A stretch of DNA of 38,025 bases from JBFLXR01 sp040757065 (GCA_040757065.1 JBFLXR010000019.1:1-38025); one strand, 5' to 3'; positions 8,007 to 16,810 are shown, counted from the stretch's first letter. Made by a program: numbers and translations. Notes: generated by a model from the letters alone, not told the origin.

Positions 8007-8734
8007 TGCTTGATTCTCTGAGGGACCTCGCGATTTAGTTTCGGTGCAACCGGAAGAAGTTTGCCAACCAACCCCTTATTCCATTGTGGACGAATCACCC
8101 GCATGCCGGGGACGCGCTTAATAGCATGCAAGAAATACACGCCGCCGCAGACCGCCCACCAGCGATCGCCGGACGGTTCAAGGAAACTGAGCCGGTGTAA
8201 CCAGTTCGGATTGCTGAGCGGAGGCGCATAACACGCGAACCGCCCGCCTGCGATTTCAAAACCAAGCAAAGCCAGCCAGTCTTTCATTCGCGGTAAAGCG
8301 ATGAAGCGCCCGCACCACGGATACCCTTGCTTACTTCCGAGCCATCGACGCATGCCCCACAAACTACGAGGGTTAAAACTACTAATTATCAACTGCCCTT
8401 CGGGGCGCAGCACCCGTTCTACTTCACGCAATATTTCATGCGGATTGTCGCTGAATTCCAAGACATGGGGCAAAATCACTAAATCGAGGCTATCCGTTTC
8501 AAACGGCAACTCCTCCATCTCGAGCGAGATGTGAACACCATTCCCCTTGCCTGCCAATATATGCAGAGGTATACGGTTAAGCGATAAAAAATCATGCTCC
8601 GGCAAGCCAAGTTGCAATGCATTGAATCCAAAAATATCCGTAACGGTCTTTTCGAAATAGAGGCGCTCGCGCTCAAGCATATAGCGCCCTTGCGTTGTTT
8701 CAAACCATTCAGATAGCGATTTTACGGTTGACAT
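8003..8734 (-). CDS. YafS-like SAM-dependent methyltransferase
   Basis: This 243-residue protein has a class I methyltransferase core. The acidic/hydrophobic strand DSLDLVILPHVLEFSDNPHEI and the following VLRPEGQLIISSFNP are typical of the Methyltransf_11 group. The glycine-rich SAM loop is degenerate (IPLHILAGKGNG), as in E. coli YafS. The assignment rests mainly on context: E. coli has gloB divergent from yafS, followed by rnhA and dnaQ, the same arrangement as here. The substrate is unknown. The ATG at 8734 is preferred; an alternative start ten codons upstream (8764) falls in the divergent gloB leader. Neither has a clear Shine-Dalgarno. Confidence 0.8.
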   Translation of the reverse strand: MSTVKSLSEWFETTQGRYMLERERLYFEKTVTDIFGFNALQLGLPEHDFLSLNRIPLHILAGKGNGVHISLEMEELPFETDSLDLVILPHVLEFSDNPHEILREVERVLRPEGQLIISSFNPRSLWGMRRWLGSKQGYPWCGRFIALPRMKDWLALLGFEIAGGRFACYAPPLSNPNWLHRLSFLEPSGDRWWAVCGGVYFLHAIKRVPGMRVIRPQWNKGLVGKLLPVAPKLNREVPQRIKQ

Positions 8735-8756
8735 CCGATTCGATTCACTCAAACAT
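8728..8756 (+). promoter_or_regulatory. candidate sigma-70 promoter of gloB
   Basis: A perfect TTGACA (8728-8733) is followed after 17 bases by AAACAT (8751-8756), which matches only three of six -10 positions. The -35 overlaps the 5' end of the divergent yafS-like gene, so the two genes may compete for RNA polymerase. Initiation would fall near 8763. Confidence 0.4.
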
Positions 8757-8781
8757 ACAGTCAAACAAAGGAGTATTCACA

Positions 8782-9546
8782 ATGCTCGACATATATCCTA
8801 TTCCCGCCCTTAAAGATAATTACATCTGGGCCATCCACGACAAACGCCATGCCGTCGTAGTCGACCCGGGTGATGCTGCACCTGTACTGGATTTTTTGAA
8901 TAGCCGACAGCTACAGCTTTCCGCCATACTTTGTACCCACCATCATAATGACCACACAGGCGGCATCTGCGACTTGCTGCAAGTATACAACGTCCCGGCA
9001 TACGGGCCACGACTTGAATCCATCGACTGTATGCGCTATCCGGTCGGAGAAGCCGACTTAATCTATGTCCCAGCAATGGATTTACACATTTCAATAATCG
9101 ATATACCCGGCCATACCAAGGGACACATCGCCTATCTGACGCTCGGCAGCGTGTTTTGCGGTGATACTTTGTTCGGTTGCGGCTGCGGACGCATCTTCGA
9201 CGGCAATGCAAACGACCTGAATCACTCGCTGCGCAGACTTGGAAACCTGCCGGAAGAAACGCACGTGTACTGCACACACGAATATACCGAGGCTAATATA
9301 CGTTTCGCCCGTAGAATCGAACCCGACAACATTGATCTCGAAGCTCGCGAGGAGACCGTCAAAGCACTGCGCGCTTCACGCAAACCCACTTTGCCATCGA
9401 CAATCGGGCTGGAAAAAGCCACCAACCCCTTCCTGCGTTGCCACGAACCCGATGTGGTCGGCAGCGTGGAATTGCACGTTGGTCACCTCCTGCAAACTGA
9501 ACTGGAAGTATTTACCGCCCTGCGCGAATGGAAAAATAGCGCATAA
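8782..9546 (+). CDS. gloB: hydroxyacylglutathione hydrolase (glyoxalase II)
   Basis: Glyoxalase II hydrolyses S-D-lactoylglutathione to D-lactate and glutathione, the second step of methylglyoxal detoxification, in the cytoplasm. The protein has 254 residues, the usual size. It is a metallo-beta-lactamase fold with the binuclear metal motif THHHNDHTGG (H53, H55, D57, H58), a metal histidine in PGHTKGH, an aspartate in FCGDTLF and a histidine in CTHEYT. The C-terminal HxxC-type domain with NPFLRC is the substrate-binding domain of the family. The ATG at 8782 follows AAAGGAG. The frame opens earlier but that part lies opposite the divergent methyltransferase gene. Confidence 0.95.
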   Translation: MLDIYPIPALKDNYIWAIHDKRHAVVVDPGDAAPVLDFLNSRQLQLSAILCTHHHNDHTGGICDLLQVYNVPAYGPRLESIDCMRYPVGEADLIYVPAMDLHISIIDIPGHTKGHIAYLTLGSVFCGDTLFGCGCGRIFDGNANDLNHSLRRLGNLPEETHVYCTHEYTEANIRFARRIEPDNIDLEAREETVKALRASRKPTLPSTIGLEKATNPFLRCHEPDVVGSVELHVGHLLQTELEVFTALREWKNSA

Positions 9547-9600
9547 TTTGCAAAACGGGATTGCAGGAAATCCGATTCTGTCTTATTATCGCGCCCCTTC

Positions 9601-9691
9601 GGAGAGGTGGATGAGTGGTTTAAGTCGCACGCCTGGAAAGCGTGTTCAGGGTAATACCCTGACGGGGGTTCGAATCCCCCCCTCTCCGCCA
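9601..9691 (+). tRNA. tRNA-Ser (anticodon GGA)
   Basis: A class II tRNA is visible by eye. The acceptor stem GGAGAGG (9601-9607) pairs with CCTCTCC (9681-9687), followed by discriminator G and an encoded CCA (9689-9691). The anticodon arm is CACGC-CTGGAAA-GCGTG with anticodon GGA, reading UCC and UCU. The long variable arm is TCAGGGT-AAT-ACCCTGA, and the T arm is GGGGG-TTCGAAT-CCCCC. The long variable arm and the GGA anticodon identify it as serine-specific. Confidence 0.97.
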
Positions 9692-9698
9692 CAGGATT

Positions 9699-9736
9699 AA
9701 AAAAGCCCGTTATTGATACGGGCTTTTATTTTTTGG
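9699..9736 (+). terminator. intrinsic terminator after tRNA-Ser
   Basis: AAAAGCCCGT (9701-9710) pairs with ACGGGCTTTT (9718-9727) across a seven-base loop and is followed by ATTTTTT. The stem plus T-rich tail begins eight bases after the CCA end of the tRNA. Confidence 0.9.
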
Positions 9737-9843
9737 TGCGATAAATACCACTAGCCTGCGATGTAAGCTGGAGCCCCTTCACAAGTGACTGAATTTTCGT
9801 CGTCCCCAATTCCCCAAAACCTACCTGGCAACGCGGCATCGAT

Positions 9844-9860
9844 CATGCTTTGAAAGCATG
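9844..9860. repeat. 17-base perfect inverted repeat
   Basis: CATGCTTT (9844-9851) and AAAGCATG (9853-9860) are exact reverse complements around a single G. It lies about 36 bases beyond the stop of the leftward unknown gene, but no T tract follows it on that strand. The loop is too small for a hairpin, so it is more likely a protein-binding dyad, if functional at all. The rest of 9737-9895 shows no gene or RNA that I can recognise. Confidence 0.35.
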
Positions 9861-9895
9861 CAATATACTTACGGCTTAGTTTCGTGGGAAATGCA

Positions 9896-10801
9896 CTATA
9901 AGGATGCACAATGTTCTTCTTGAGTATCCGATGAAATTGGACTTGCCGGAACCAACATGTAGCTTCCTCTAAGCGTCCTCATCAATACTCGATTGCATTG
10001 ATTACTTACAATTTGCGCTCTCTCATACCGCTCATCGCTACCTTCTTTGTAGCGCACCGTTTGAAACGGCTTGGCATCATCGACCGGGGCATGTATATTT
10101 TGAACGTCAAGAAAACCAATCTGAAGTGATTGCGCAAGTAAAAGTGCGCTTGTTTCTATTAAGCGTTCACCATTGTTTCGCGTCCATAACTCTTCGGGTT
10201 TACCCTCCTTCAGTGAAGGCGAAATAACTCGGACAGACAGTGTGCGATCTTTTTTAACGTCATTTGCAGCCGCTTTAATGGTCATGCGATTCTCTAGAAT
10301 CAGTGCCGTTTGATCCTGACTCATTGCATAAGCCAGCGAACATTCAACCAAAGATTTATTCCCAACAACAGCAGCTTTATCAATGAATCTAACAGTCACA
10401 TTTTGCGACATCTTTGCCAATGCACGCATTGCGAGTTGTTCATAGTTGATAGTGTGTATCACCTCTTGATACGGAGATAAAGTCTTGTCGGCTTCCTGCT
10501 GTGCTTGATTCTGAGCCGCTTTTTGTGCCGAATCGGCAATCAATGCATGCGTCAATACCGCCGCAATTAACCCTACCGCATTGGGAGCCGGATACATCAT
10601 ATTTCCGGCTCTCCCAACGGAGTTGTATGGACTTAACATACCCCGGTAAGCCAAACCGTCTTTTTGCGGCTCCCGAAAATAGTAGTCAATCTTTTCTTCC
10701 GACCCAACCTTGCTGAAATCAGCAGGCTCAGCGGCACAAGCAGATGCTGCAATCATTGCGAGAACAGAAATACGAAAGCAATTGGCCAACCAATTACACA
10801 T
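9896..10801 (-). CDS. exported hypothetical protein
   Basis: This 301-residue protein of unknown function begins with a likely Sec signal peptide (hydrophobic ISVLAMIAASACA, cleavage near residue 24). The mature part contains an alanine/valine-rich segment (AVGLIAAVLTHALIA, about residues 75-90) followed by a glutamine-rich stretch (AQKAAQNQAQQEADK), then a mixed alpha/beta region. Cysteines are few. I recognise no catalytic motif. It lies nine bases downstream of a lipoprotein gene in the same orientation and probably forms an operon with it, so the two may act together in the envelope. No good Shine-Dalgarno precedes the ATG. Base composition appears more AT-rich than in flanking housekeeping genes. 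Confidence 0.7.
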   Translation of the reverse strand: MCNWLANCFRISVLAMIAASACAAEPADFSKVGSEEKIDYYFREPQKDGLAYRGMLSPYNSVGRAGNMMYPAPNAVGLIAAVLTHALIADSAQKAAQNQAQQEADKTLSPYQEVIHTINYEQLAMRALAKMSQNVTVRFIDKAAVVGNKSLVECSLAYAMSQDQTALILENRMTIKAAANDVKKDRTLSVRVISPSLKEGKPEELWTRNNGERLIETSALLLAQSLQIGFLDVQNIHAPVDDAKPFQTVRYKEGSDERYERAQIVSNQCNRVLMRTLRGSYMLVPASPISSDTQEEHCASL

Positions 10802-10810
10802 AGAAGAATC

Positions 10811-11557
10811 TCAATTGGATACGGTTACCGGATTATTGGGTGTGTTCGACGCCCGATTCGTGGTCTGCTCGCTCACAAACGGCTTCAGCAAACGGTTCCT
10901 GCCCATTTCCAGCGCCTGAAAATATGCATTGGTCAAACCCGGAAATTTAGGCGGTTCGTCCCAGTTGCCTTCGGCGCCTTGCAATACCCACACCTCTTCG
11001 TACCACTCGTACTTATTGCTACGCAGATTCACCATGTATCCCAATCCACGCAGTTGAGCGCTGGGCGCACCTACCGGAATATAAGCAGAGTAATTTCTGA
11101 TAAAACCGAGTTTAGAAATGTCGATCACGAGCAAACGATCAACGCCGTATTTTTGCTGAAGACTCGTAAAATCCTTGGGGGCGACGTTCTCACCCTTTTG
11201 GCTGGCTGACTTTAATCCGGAGACATTAATGCTTTCATTAATTACGACAACATCCGCCCCCTTATTTCTTAATAAACTTGCTACCTCCTCTTTGAGATTA
11301 GGCAGCCCTTCGTAAGTAAGCGTTTTTGTATGCGCCGTTAGTTTCGAATTCATTGCCGAGGCTGTTGCGTAGCAAAGCAAGCAATCCGCTCCCGGAAAAT
11401 AGGTGTCTAATTTCGGCAAAGCAGTCATTACAACACCAATGCGTCCAGCTTGCGGGCTTGCCACCTCCTTGGATAGTGCGACAGATTGTTGCGGATTAGA
11501 TGCGCAACCACTAATAAGTACTGCAATAACCAAAAAAATCCAAAAACGAGTTTTCAC
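10811..11557 (-). CDS. lipoprotein of unknown function
   Basis: This 248-residue protein has a lipoprotein signal: a basic N-terminus, the hydrophobic stretch WIFLVIAVL and the lipobox LISGC, with modification expected at Cys18. The mature region contains alternating strands such as GRIGVVMTALPKLD and GVDRLLVIDISKLGF with a glycine-containing repeat, reminiscent of CsgG/LpoB-like periplasmic lipoproteins. I cannot prove membership in that group. A pair of close cysteines occurs in DCLLCYA. The start is GTG (11557-11555) with AGGGAGG six bases upstream. It is the first gene of a two-gene operon and is divergent from recJ. Confidence 0.75.
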   Translation of the reverse strand: MKTRFWIFLVIAVLISGCASNPQQSVALSKEVASPQAGRIGVVMTALPKLDTYFPGADCLLCYATASAMNSKLTAHTKTLTYEGLPNLKEEVASLLRNKGADVVVINESINVSGLKSASQKGENVAPKDFTSLQQKYGVDRLLVIDISKLGFIRNYSAYIPVGAPSAQLRGLGYMVNLRSNKYEWYEEVWVLQGAEGNWDEPPKFPGLTNAYFQALEMGRNRLLKPFVSEQTTNRASNTPNNPVTVSN

Positions 11558-11601
11558 TGAACCTCCCTAGTTCATTATCTTAACCATTACCAAATACAGA
11601 A

Positions 11602-11615
11602 ACTAATTTATTAGT
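11602..11615. promoter_or_regulatory. palindrome upstream of the lipoprotein operon
   Basis: ACTAAT (11602-11607) and ATTAGT (11610-11615) form a perfect dyad with a two-base centre. It lies about 45 bases upstream of the GTG start of the lipoprotein gene, just upstream of a possible -10 GATAAT (minus strand, 11575-11580). The position would suit an operator. This is inference from symmetry and position. Confidence 0.3.
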
Positions 11616-11700
11616 CTGCCGAATTTTAGCTAGGCATTACGAGTTAATCAACTATCGCACTAGTCCGCCCACTCGTCATGCTCGACAAACCCAACCCGCG

Positions 11701-11706
11701 TATAAT
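11701..11706 (+). promoter_or_regulatory. candidate -10 element of the recJ promoter
   Basis: A perfect TATAAT occurs 73 bases upstream of the recJ start codon. No convincing -35 hexamer is found at 16-18 bases, so the promoter may depend on an activator or be weak. Confidence 0.4.
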
Positions 11707-11779
11707 GGGCAGCCGCAAAAGCAAAGTTCATATTCCAGCCCAAAGCAGTATTCAATGAGATATCACAAAGCGTGACGGC

Positions 11780-13471
11780 ATGCCGCGAATCACTACCAGA
11801 GGTTTTTCGAATCCCGCCTATCAGTTATTGCTCACGCATGGACTTAACCCCTTGCTGGCAAGAATCTTTTCGGCAAGGAACATCCAAACCGTGGCTGAAC
11901 TTGAGGCATCTCTCAATCGATTACCGGCGGTCGATACTTTAAAAAACAGCGAGTCTATGGCCGCCTATCTGGCCGAAGCGATTCGTACGCGCAAAAATAT
12001 CTTGGTGGTTGCAGACTATGATGCAGACGGTGCAACAGCATGCACGGTTGCCATGCGCGGTTTGCGCGCGTTTGGAGCGCATGTAGATTTCATCGTGCCG
12101 AACCGTTTCGAATATGGGTATGGCTTGACGCCTGAGATCGTGCATCTTGCTGCAGAACAGAAGCCCGATATTTTATTGACCGTGGATAACGGTATTGCCA
12201 GCGTGGCGGGTGTTGCCGAAGCCAACCGCTTAGGTATCGAAGTTTTAGTGACCGACCATCACCTCCCCGGCGATGCCTTGCCGGATGCGCGTTGCATCGT
12301 GAACCCTAACCAGCCGGGCTGCGCGTTCCCCAGCAAGAATCTGGCCGGCGTCGGAGTCATATTTTATGTGTTACTTGCTTTGCGTGCCGAATTGCGTAGG
12401 CGCGGCACTTTCGAATCGCAACCCGAACCGAATCTCGCCAAGCTGTTGGATATTGTGGCGCTCGGTACCGTAGCCGATGTTGTTAAACTCGATCAGCCGA
12501 ACCGTATTTTGGTACAGCAGGGCTTGGCGCGTATCCGCGCTGGTCAGGCCTGCCCCGGCATCCTCGCGTTGCTGCAATCGTCACGCAAACCTCCGGCTCA
12601 AGCCTCAACCTACGAATTGGGTTTTATTGTCGGCCCCCGACTTAATGCTGCCGGACGACTGGAGGATATGTCGCTTGGCATTCGCTGTCTGCTGACGGAC
12701 GATGTCGAAGAAGCCAAACGGCTTGCCGCCGAACTCGACGCGCTAAATCGTACACGCCGTGAAATCGAGGCGGATATGCAGCAGACGGCCTTAACATCCC
12801 TCGACAATTTCGATCCTGCCGAGCGTTACACCCTGACTTTATTCGATGAAAACTGGCATCAAGGGGTCATCGGTATTCTGGCCTCGCGGCTGAAAGACCG
12901 ATTCCACCGCCCGGCAATCGTTTTTGCTCAAGCTGGCGATGATGAGCTAAAAGGCTCCGGCCGCAGCATTCCCGGTTTGCATCTGCGCGACGCCCTGGAT
13001 TTAATTGCTAAGCGTCACCCTCACCTGCTACAAAAATTCGGCGGACACGCCATGGCGGCAGGGCTAAGCCTGAAGCGTCAACACCTCGAGGACTTTCAGG
13101 CCGCCTTTGATGAGGTGACACAAAGCTTGCTGTCGGTCGCCGACCTGACCAAAACCATCGAAACGGACGGCGCGCTCAAATCGGATGAGTATTCTTTAGA
13201 AACCGCTGAAGCACTGGAGCAATACGTCTGGGGACAAGGATTTCCTGAGCCTGCGTTTCATGGGCAATTTGCCGTCCGGCAACAACGCATCGTCGGCGAA
13301 AAGCATTTAAAGCTCAAACTGAGCGCGGAAAAACAATCTCTCGACGCGATCTTGTTTTTCGACACAGGCCCGTTGCCGGAGCGGATCGAAGCAGTCTACA
13401 AGCTGGCGCGCAACGAATACAACGGTCAAACCAGTTTGCAACTCGTCATCGAACACTGGGAAGCGGTATAA
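11780..13471 (+). CDS. recJ: single-stranded-DNA-specific exonuclease RecJ
   Basis: RecJ degrades single-stranded DNA 5' to 3' in RecF-pathway recombination and mismatch repair. The protein has 563 residues, close to the E. coli length of 577. The DHH phosphoesterase motifs are intact: VADYDADGATA (residues 77-87), the DNG strand LLTVDNGIAS, TDHHLPGD, and the GTVADV segment. The DHHA1 domain carries GSGRSIPGLHLRDAL and KFGGHAMAAGL. It begins the rightward group recJ-prfB-lysS, as seen in several proteobacteria, with 36 bases to prfB. No good Shine-Dalgarno is visible before the chosen ATG. Confidence 0.95.
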   Translation: MPRITTRGFSNPAYQLLLTHGLNPLLARIFSARNIQTVAELEASLNRLPAVDTLKNSESMAAYLAEAIRTRKNILVVADYDADGATACTVAMRGLRAFGAHVDFIVPNRFEYGYGLTPEIVHLAAEQKPDILLTVDNGIASVAGVAEANRLGIEVLVTDHHLPGDALPDARCIVNPNQPGCAFPSKNLAGVGVIFYVLLALRAELRRRGTFESQPEPNLAKLLDIVALGTVADVVKLDQPNRILVQQGLARIRAGQACPGILALLQSSRKPPAQASTYELGFIVGPRLNAAGRLEDMSLGIRCLLTDDVEEAKRLAAELDALNRTRREIEADMQQTALTSLDNFDPAERYTLTLFDENWHQGVIGILASRLKDRFHRPAIVFAQAGDDELKGSGRSIPGLHLRDALDLIAKRHPHLLQKFGGHAMAAGLSLKRQHLEDFQAAFDEVTQSLLSVADLTKTIETDGALKSDEYSLETAEALEQYVWGQGFPEPAFHGQFAVRQQRIVGEKHLKLKLSAEKQSLDAILFFDTGPLPERIEAVYKLARNEYNGQTSLQLVIEHWEAV

Positions 13472-13507
13472 TACCTGCCTTTATCAAGCCTTTGGATTGC
13501 ACGCAGC

Positions 13508-14612
13508 ATGGAAGCCGAACAACTCAACGCCCTGACCAATAAGTTGCATGACCTGCGCCAGCGCAGCGAAGAACTTCGGAGGTATCTTTGACTTCGATGG
13601 CAAAAAAGACCGCCTGACCGAAGTCGTCGCGCTTGCCGAAGATCCCGCCGTCTGGCAAGACAGTAAGCGTGTGCAAGATCTGGGGCGCGAGCGCAAAATG
13701 CTGGAAGGCGTCGTGCTCTCGCTGCAAAGCATCGAGCAATCGCTCAATGACAATGCCGAATTAATGGAAATGGCACTGGCAGAAGAGGACGATGCCAGTC
13801 TGCACAGCATTGCCGAGGATGTGGAAGGCACCGAAAAACAAGTCGCCGATTTGGAATTCCGCCGGATGTTCTCCGGCAACATGGATGCCAATAACTGCTT
13901 CATCGACATTCAGGCAGGCTCCGGCGGCACCGAAGCGCAAGATTGGGCATCCATGCTGTTACGTATGTACCTGCGCTATTGTGAGCGCAAAGGCTTCAAC
14001 GTAGAAGTGCTGGAAGAATCCGAAGGCGAAGTCGCCGGCATCAAGAGTGCCTCGCTGAAAGTTAGCGGTGAGTACGCTTACGGCCATTTACGCACCGAAA
14101 CCGGCGTTCACCGCCTAGTGCGCAAATCCCCATTCGACTCAGGAAACCGCCGCCACACTTCGTTTTCCAGCGTATTCGTTTACCCGGAAGTGGATGAATC
14201 CATCGAGATCGACATCAATCCGGCCGATTTGCGCACCGATACTTTCCGTGCCTCCGGTGCCGGCGGTCAGCACATCAATAAAACTGATTCGGCAGTGCGG
14301 ATTACCCACATTCCCTCCGGCATTGTGGTGCAGTGCCAGAATGACCGCTCGCAGCACCGCAACCGCGCCGAAGCAATGGCGATGCTGAAATCTCGCCTGT
14401 ATGAAGCTGAGTTGCGCAAGCGGAACGAAGAAAAGCAAGCCATGGAAGACAGCAAAACCGACATCGGCTGGGGCCATCAAATCCGCTCGTATGTGCTCGA
14501 CCAGTCGCGCATCAAAGATTTGCGCACTAACATAGAAATCGGCAACACTCAAAGCGTGCTTGACGGCGATCTCGACGACTTTATTACCGCCAGCCTGAAA
14601 CAAGGCGTTTAA
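13508..14612 (+). CDS. prfB: peptide chain release factor 2 (with programmed +1 frameshift)
   Basis: RF2 recognises UGA and UAA stop codons and triggers peptide release. The gene needs a +1 frameshift: codons 1-27 run from the ATG at 13508 to CTT at 13586-13588, an in-frame TGA follows at 13589-13591, and the main frame resumes at GAC, 13590. Joining the two parts gives 367 residues, the normal RF2 size. The tripeptide anticodon SPF is visible in KSPFDSG, and the GGQ peptidyl-hydrolysis loop in SGAGGQHINKT. Autoregulation by RF2 abundance at the internal TGA is the established mechanism. lysS follows 27 bases downstream, as in E. coli. Confidence 0.96.
13578..13592 (+). promoter_or_regulatory. 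prfB programmed +1 frameshift site
   Basis: The canonical recoding signal is present: an internal Shine-Dalgarno-like GGAGG (13578-13582), then TAT, then CTT TGA C. Slippage of the CUU-bound tRNA onto UUU places GAC in the A site. Pausing at the UGA when RF2 is scarce promotes the shift. Confidence 0.95.
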
Positions 14613-14639
14613 GGCGAACGACTGACCAAGGATAGTCCC

Positions 14640-16145
14640 ATGACAGACCAAACCAATACCCCGCAACAGGATGAAAATCAGATCATCGCCGAGCGCCGTG
14701 CGAAGCTGAGCGCCCTGCGCGAAAGCGGCCCCGCTTTCCCGAACGACTTCGACCGTACGCATCTGGCGAACGATCTGCACACCGAATTCGGCGAAAAAAC
14801 GCACGAAGAACTGGAAGCGCTGGCGATCCCGGTCAGCGTGGCCGGTCGCATGATGCTGAAGCGCGTAATGGGCAAGGCCAGTTTCGCAACAGTGCAGGAT
14901 ATGAGCGGCCGCATTCAGTTATTCATCAGTACCGGCGATATCGGCGAAGAAGCGCATGCCGCCTTCAAACACTACGATCTGGGCGATATTCTCGGGGCGA
15001 CCGGCGTATTGTTCAAAACCAAGAGCGGCGAGCTCTCGGTACGTGTAACCCGACTGCGCTTACTGACCAAGGCATTGCGCCCGTTGCCGGAAAAATTCCG
15101 CGGACTGACCGATCAGGAGCAAAAATACCGTCAGCGCTATGTCGACCTGATTACCAACGAAGAAACCCGCAAGGTCTTCATGACCCGCTCCAAGGTCATT
15201 CAGGCTATTCGTGAGTTTTTCATTCGTCACGACTATCTCGAAGTAGAAACCCCGATGATGCACCCGATTCCCGGCGGCGCATCGGCCAAGCCCTTCGTTA
15301 CTCACCACAATGCACTGGACATGGAGCTGTTCCTGCGCATTGCACCGGAACTGTACTTGAAGCGTCTGGTGGTCGGTGGCTTCGAAAAAGTGTTCGAAAT
15401 CAACCGAAATTTCCGTAACGAAGGTCTTTCCACGCGGCATAACCCGGAATTCACCATGATCGAATTCTACGAGGCCTACCGCGACTATCGTTATCTGATG
15501 GATTTTACCGAAAGCCTGTTCCGCGAAGTCGCGCGCAAAGTACTCGGCACTACCGTCATTAACTACCAAGGTCGCGAGCTGGATTTGGGACAGCCCTTCC
15601 ACCGCCTCACTATTACGCAGGCGATCCAGAAATATCATCCGCAATTTACCGATGCGCAACTGAACGACCGCGGTTTTCTGATTTCTGAACTGCAAGACCT
15701 GAAAGCCAAGTATAAGCCGGACGATGGCTTGGGCGGGTTGCAACTTTCCCTGTTCGAAGAATTGGCTGAACATCAGCTTTTCGAGCCAACCTTCATTGTC
15801 GATTATCCGGCCGAGGCCTCTCCGCTGGCGCGCCGCAGCGATAGTCGTCCGGAAATTACTGAACGTTTTGAATTATTTATCGTCGGACGCGAAATCGCCA
15901 ACGGGTTCTCCGAGCTTAACGACCCGGAAGATCAGGAAGCGCGTTTCGATGCGCAAGTGGCCGCCAAGGAAGCCGGCGACGAAGAAGCCATGTTCAAGGA
16001 TGGCGATTACATTCGTGCACTGGAATTCGGCTTGCCGCCAACAGCCGGTGAAGGCATCGGTATCGACCGTTTGGTGATGCTGCTGACCGACAGCCCGAGT
16101 ATTCGCGATGTGATTCTGTTCCCGCATATGCGCCCGGAGGCGTAA
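14640..16145 (+). CDS. lysS: lysyl-tRNA synthetase (class II)
   Basis: This class IIb enzyme charges tRNA-Lys. The protein has 501 residues, as in E. coli (505). After a helical N-terminal extension there is an OB-fold anticodon-binding domain (VAGRMMLKRVMGKASFATVQD, about residues 65-170). The catalytic domain has motif 2 FRNEGLSTRHNPEFT and motif 3 GIGIDRLVMLLTD. The ATG has AAGGA upstream. The stop codon TAA shares its last base with the ATG of the Crp/Fnr-type gene, which suggests one transcript with recJ and prfB. Confidence 0.96.
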   Translation: MTDQTNTPQQDENQIIAERRAKLSALRESGPAFPNDFDRTHLANDLHTEFGEKTHEELEALAIPVSVAGRMMLKRVMGKASFATVQDMSGRIQLFISTGDIGEEAHAAFKHYDLGDILGATGVLFKTKSGELSVRVTRLRLLTKALRPLPEKFRGLTDQEQKYRQRYVDLITNEETRKVFMTRSKVIQAIREFFIRHDYLEVETPMMHPIPGGASAKPFVTHHNALDMELFLRIAPELYLKRLVVGGFEKVFEINRNFRNEGLSTRHNPEFTMIEFYEAYRDYRYLMDFTESLFREVARKVLGTTVINYQGRELDLGQPFHRLTITQAIQKYHPQFTDAQLNDRGFLISELQDLKAKYKPDDGLGGLQLSLFEELAEHQLFEPTFIVDYPAEASPLARRSDSRPEITERFELFIVGREIANGFSELNDPEDQEARFDAQVAAKEAGDEEAMFKDGDYIRALEFGLPPTAGEGIGIDRLVMLLTDSPSIRDVILFPHMRPEA

Positions 16146-16810
16146 TGCTGGATTCGGCGCTGCAATCCCAACTTTTGCAGCTTTACCCGATGCTGGGGGC
16201 TATGCCCCCGGCACAGCGCGACGCACTCCTCTCGCAAGCGCAACTGATGCGCATCCCGGCAGGTACAATAATATTCGACGAAAACCAGCCCTGTCAGGGT
16301 TTCCCGTTCATGCTTTCCGGCAGCGTCCGGGTCATCAAATCCTCCCCTAACGGACGCGAACTGCAACTCTACCGGGTATGTCCCGGTGAAAGCTGTATCC
16401 TGACCAGCAGTTGCTTACTGGGCCACACCAAGTACCACGCGCGCGGCATCGTCGAATGCGATACGCAACTCGTTTTCTTGCCCGCTCCCGCTTTTCGCAC
16501 CTTATTTTCCGGGTTCGAGCCGTTCCGCGACTACGTGTTTAATCTGTTCTCCGAGCGCTTAACCGATTTGATGCAATTGGTTTCCGCTGTCGCTTTCCAA
16601 AAACTCGATCAGCGTTTAGCCGCGCATTTGCTCACTAAAAACAGTCCGATCCACACGACCCATCAAGCGCTGGCTGACGAACTCGGCAGCGCACGCGAAA
16701 TGGTCAGCCGACTGTTGAAAAATTTCGCCGAACACGGCTGGGTCAGGCTGGGGCGCGAAATGATCGACATAACCGACCCCCTTGCTCTAAAACGCTTCTC
16801 CGAGATGTAA
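16145..16810 (+). CDS. Crp/Fnr-family transcriptional regulator
   Basis: This 221-residue regulator has an N-terminal cyclic-nucleotide-binding-type beta-barrel (residues 20-115, PAGTIIFDENQ, FMLSGSVRV), a dimerisation helix and a C-terminal winged helix. The recognition helix SAREMVSR (182-189) combines the Arg-Glu pair of CRP with the Ser-Arg of FNR. The phosphate-binding cassette has GESC instead of the arginine-serine needed for cAMP, so cAMP is unlikely to be the ligand. Cysteines at 79, 84, 90 and 105 could be redox- or metal-active; the N-terminal FNR cluster motif is absent. It overlaps the lysS stop by one base (TAATG) with GGAGG ahead. A matching palindrome lies just downstream at 16824-16839. 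Confidence 0.9.
   Translation: MLDSALQSQLLQLYPMLGAMPPAQRDALLSQAQLMRIPAGTIIFDENQPCQGFPFMLSGSVRVIKSSPNGRELQLYRVCPGESCILTSSCLLGHTKYHARGIVECDTQLVFLPAPAFRTLFSGFEPFRDYVFNLFSERLTDLMQLVSAVAFQKLDQRLAAHLLTKNSPIHTTHQALADELGSAREMVSRLLKNFAEHGWVRLGREMIDITDPLALKRFSEM

Noticed and set aside
9669..11825. TTCGAATCCC in the tRNA-Ser T loop (9669-9678) recurs in recJ (11816-11825), suggesting attachment sites flanking 9.7-11.8 kb
   Set aside because: Only ten bases match, the second copy is inside the conserved recJ coding sequence, and there is no integrase. Chance recurrence of the T-loop motif is more likely.
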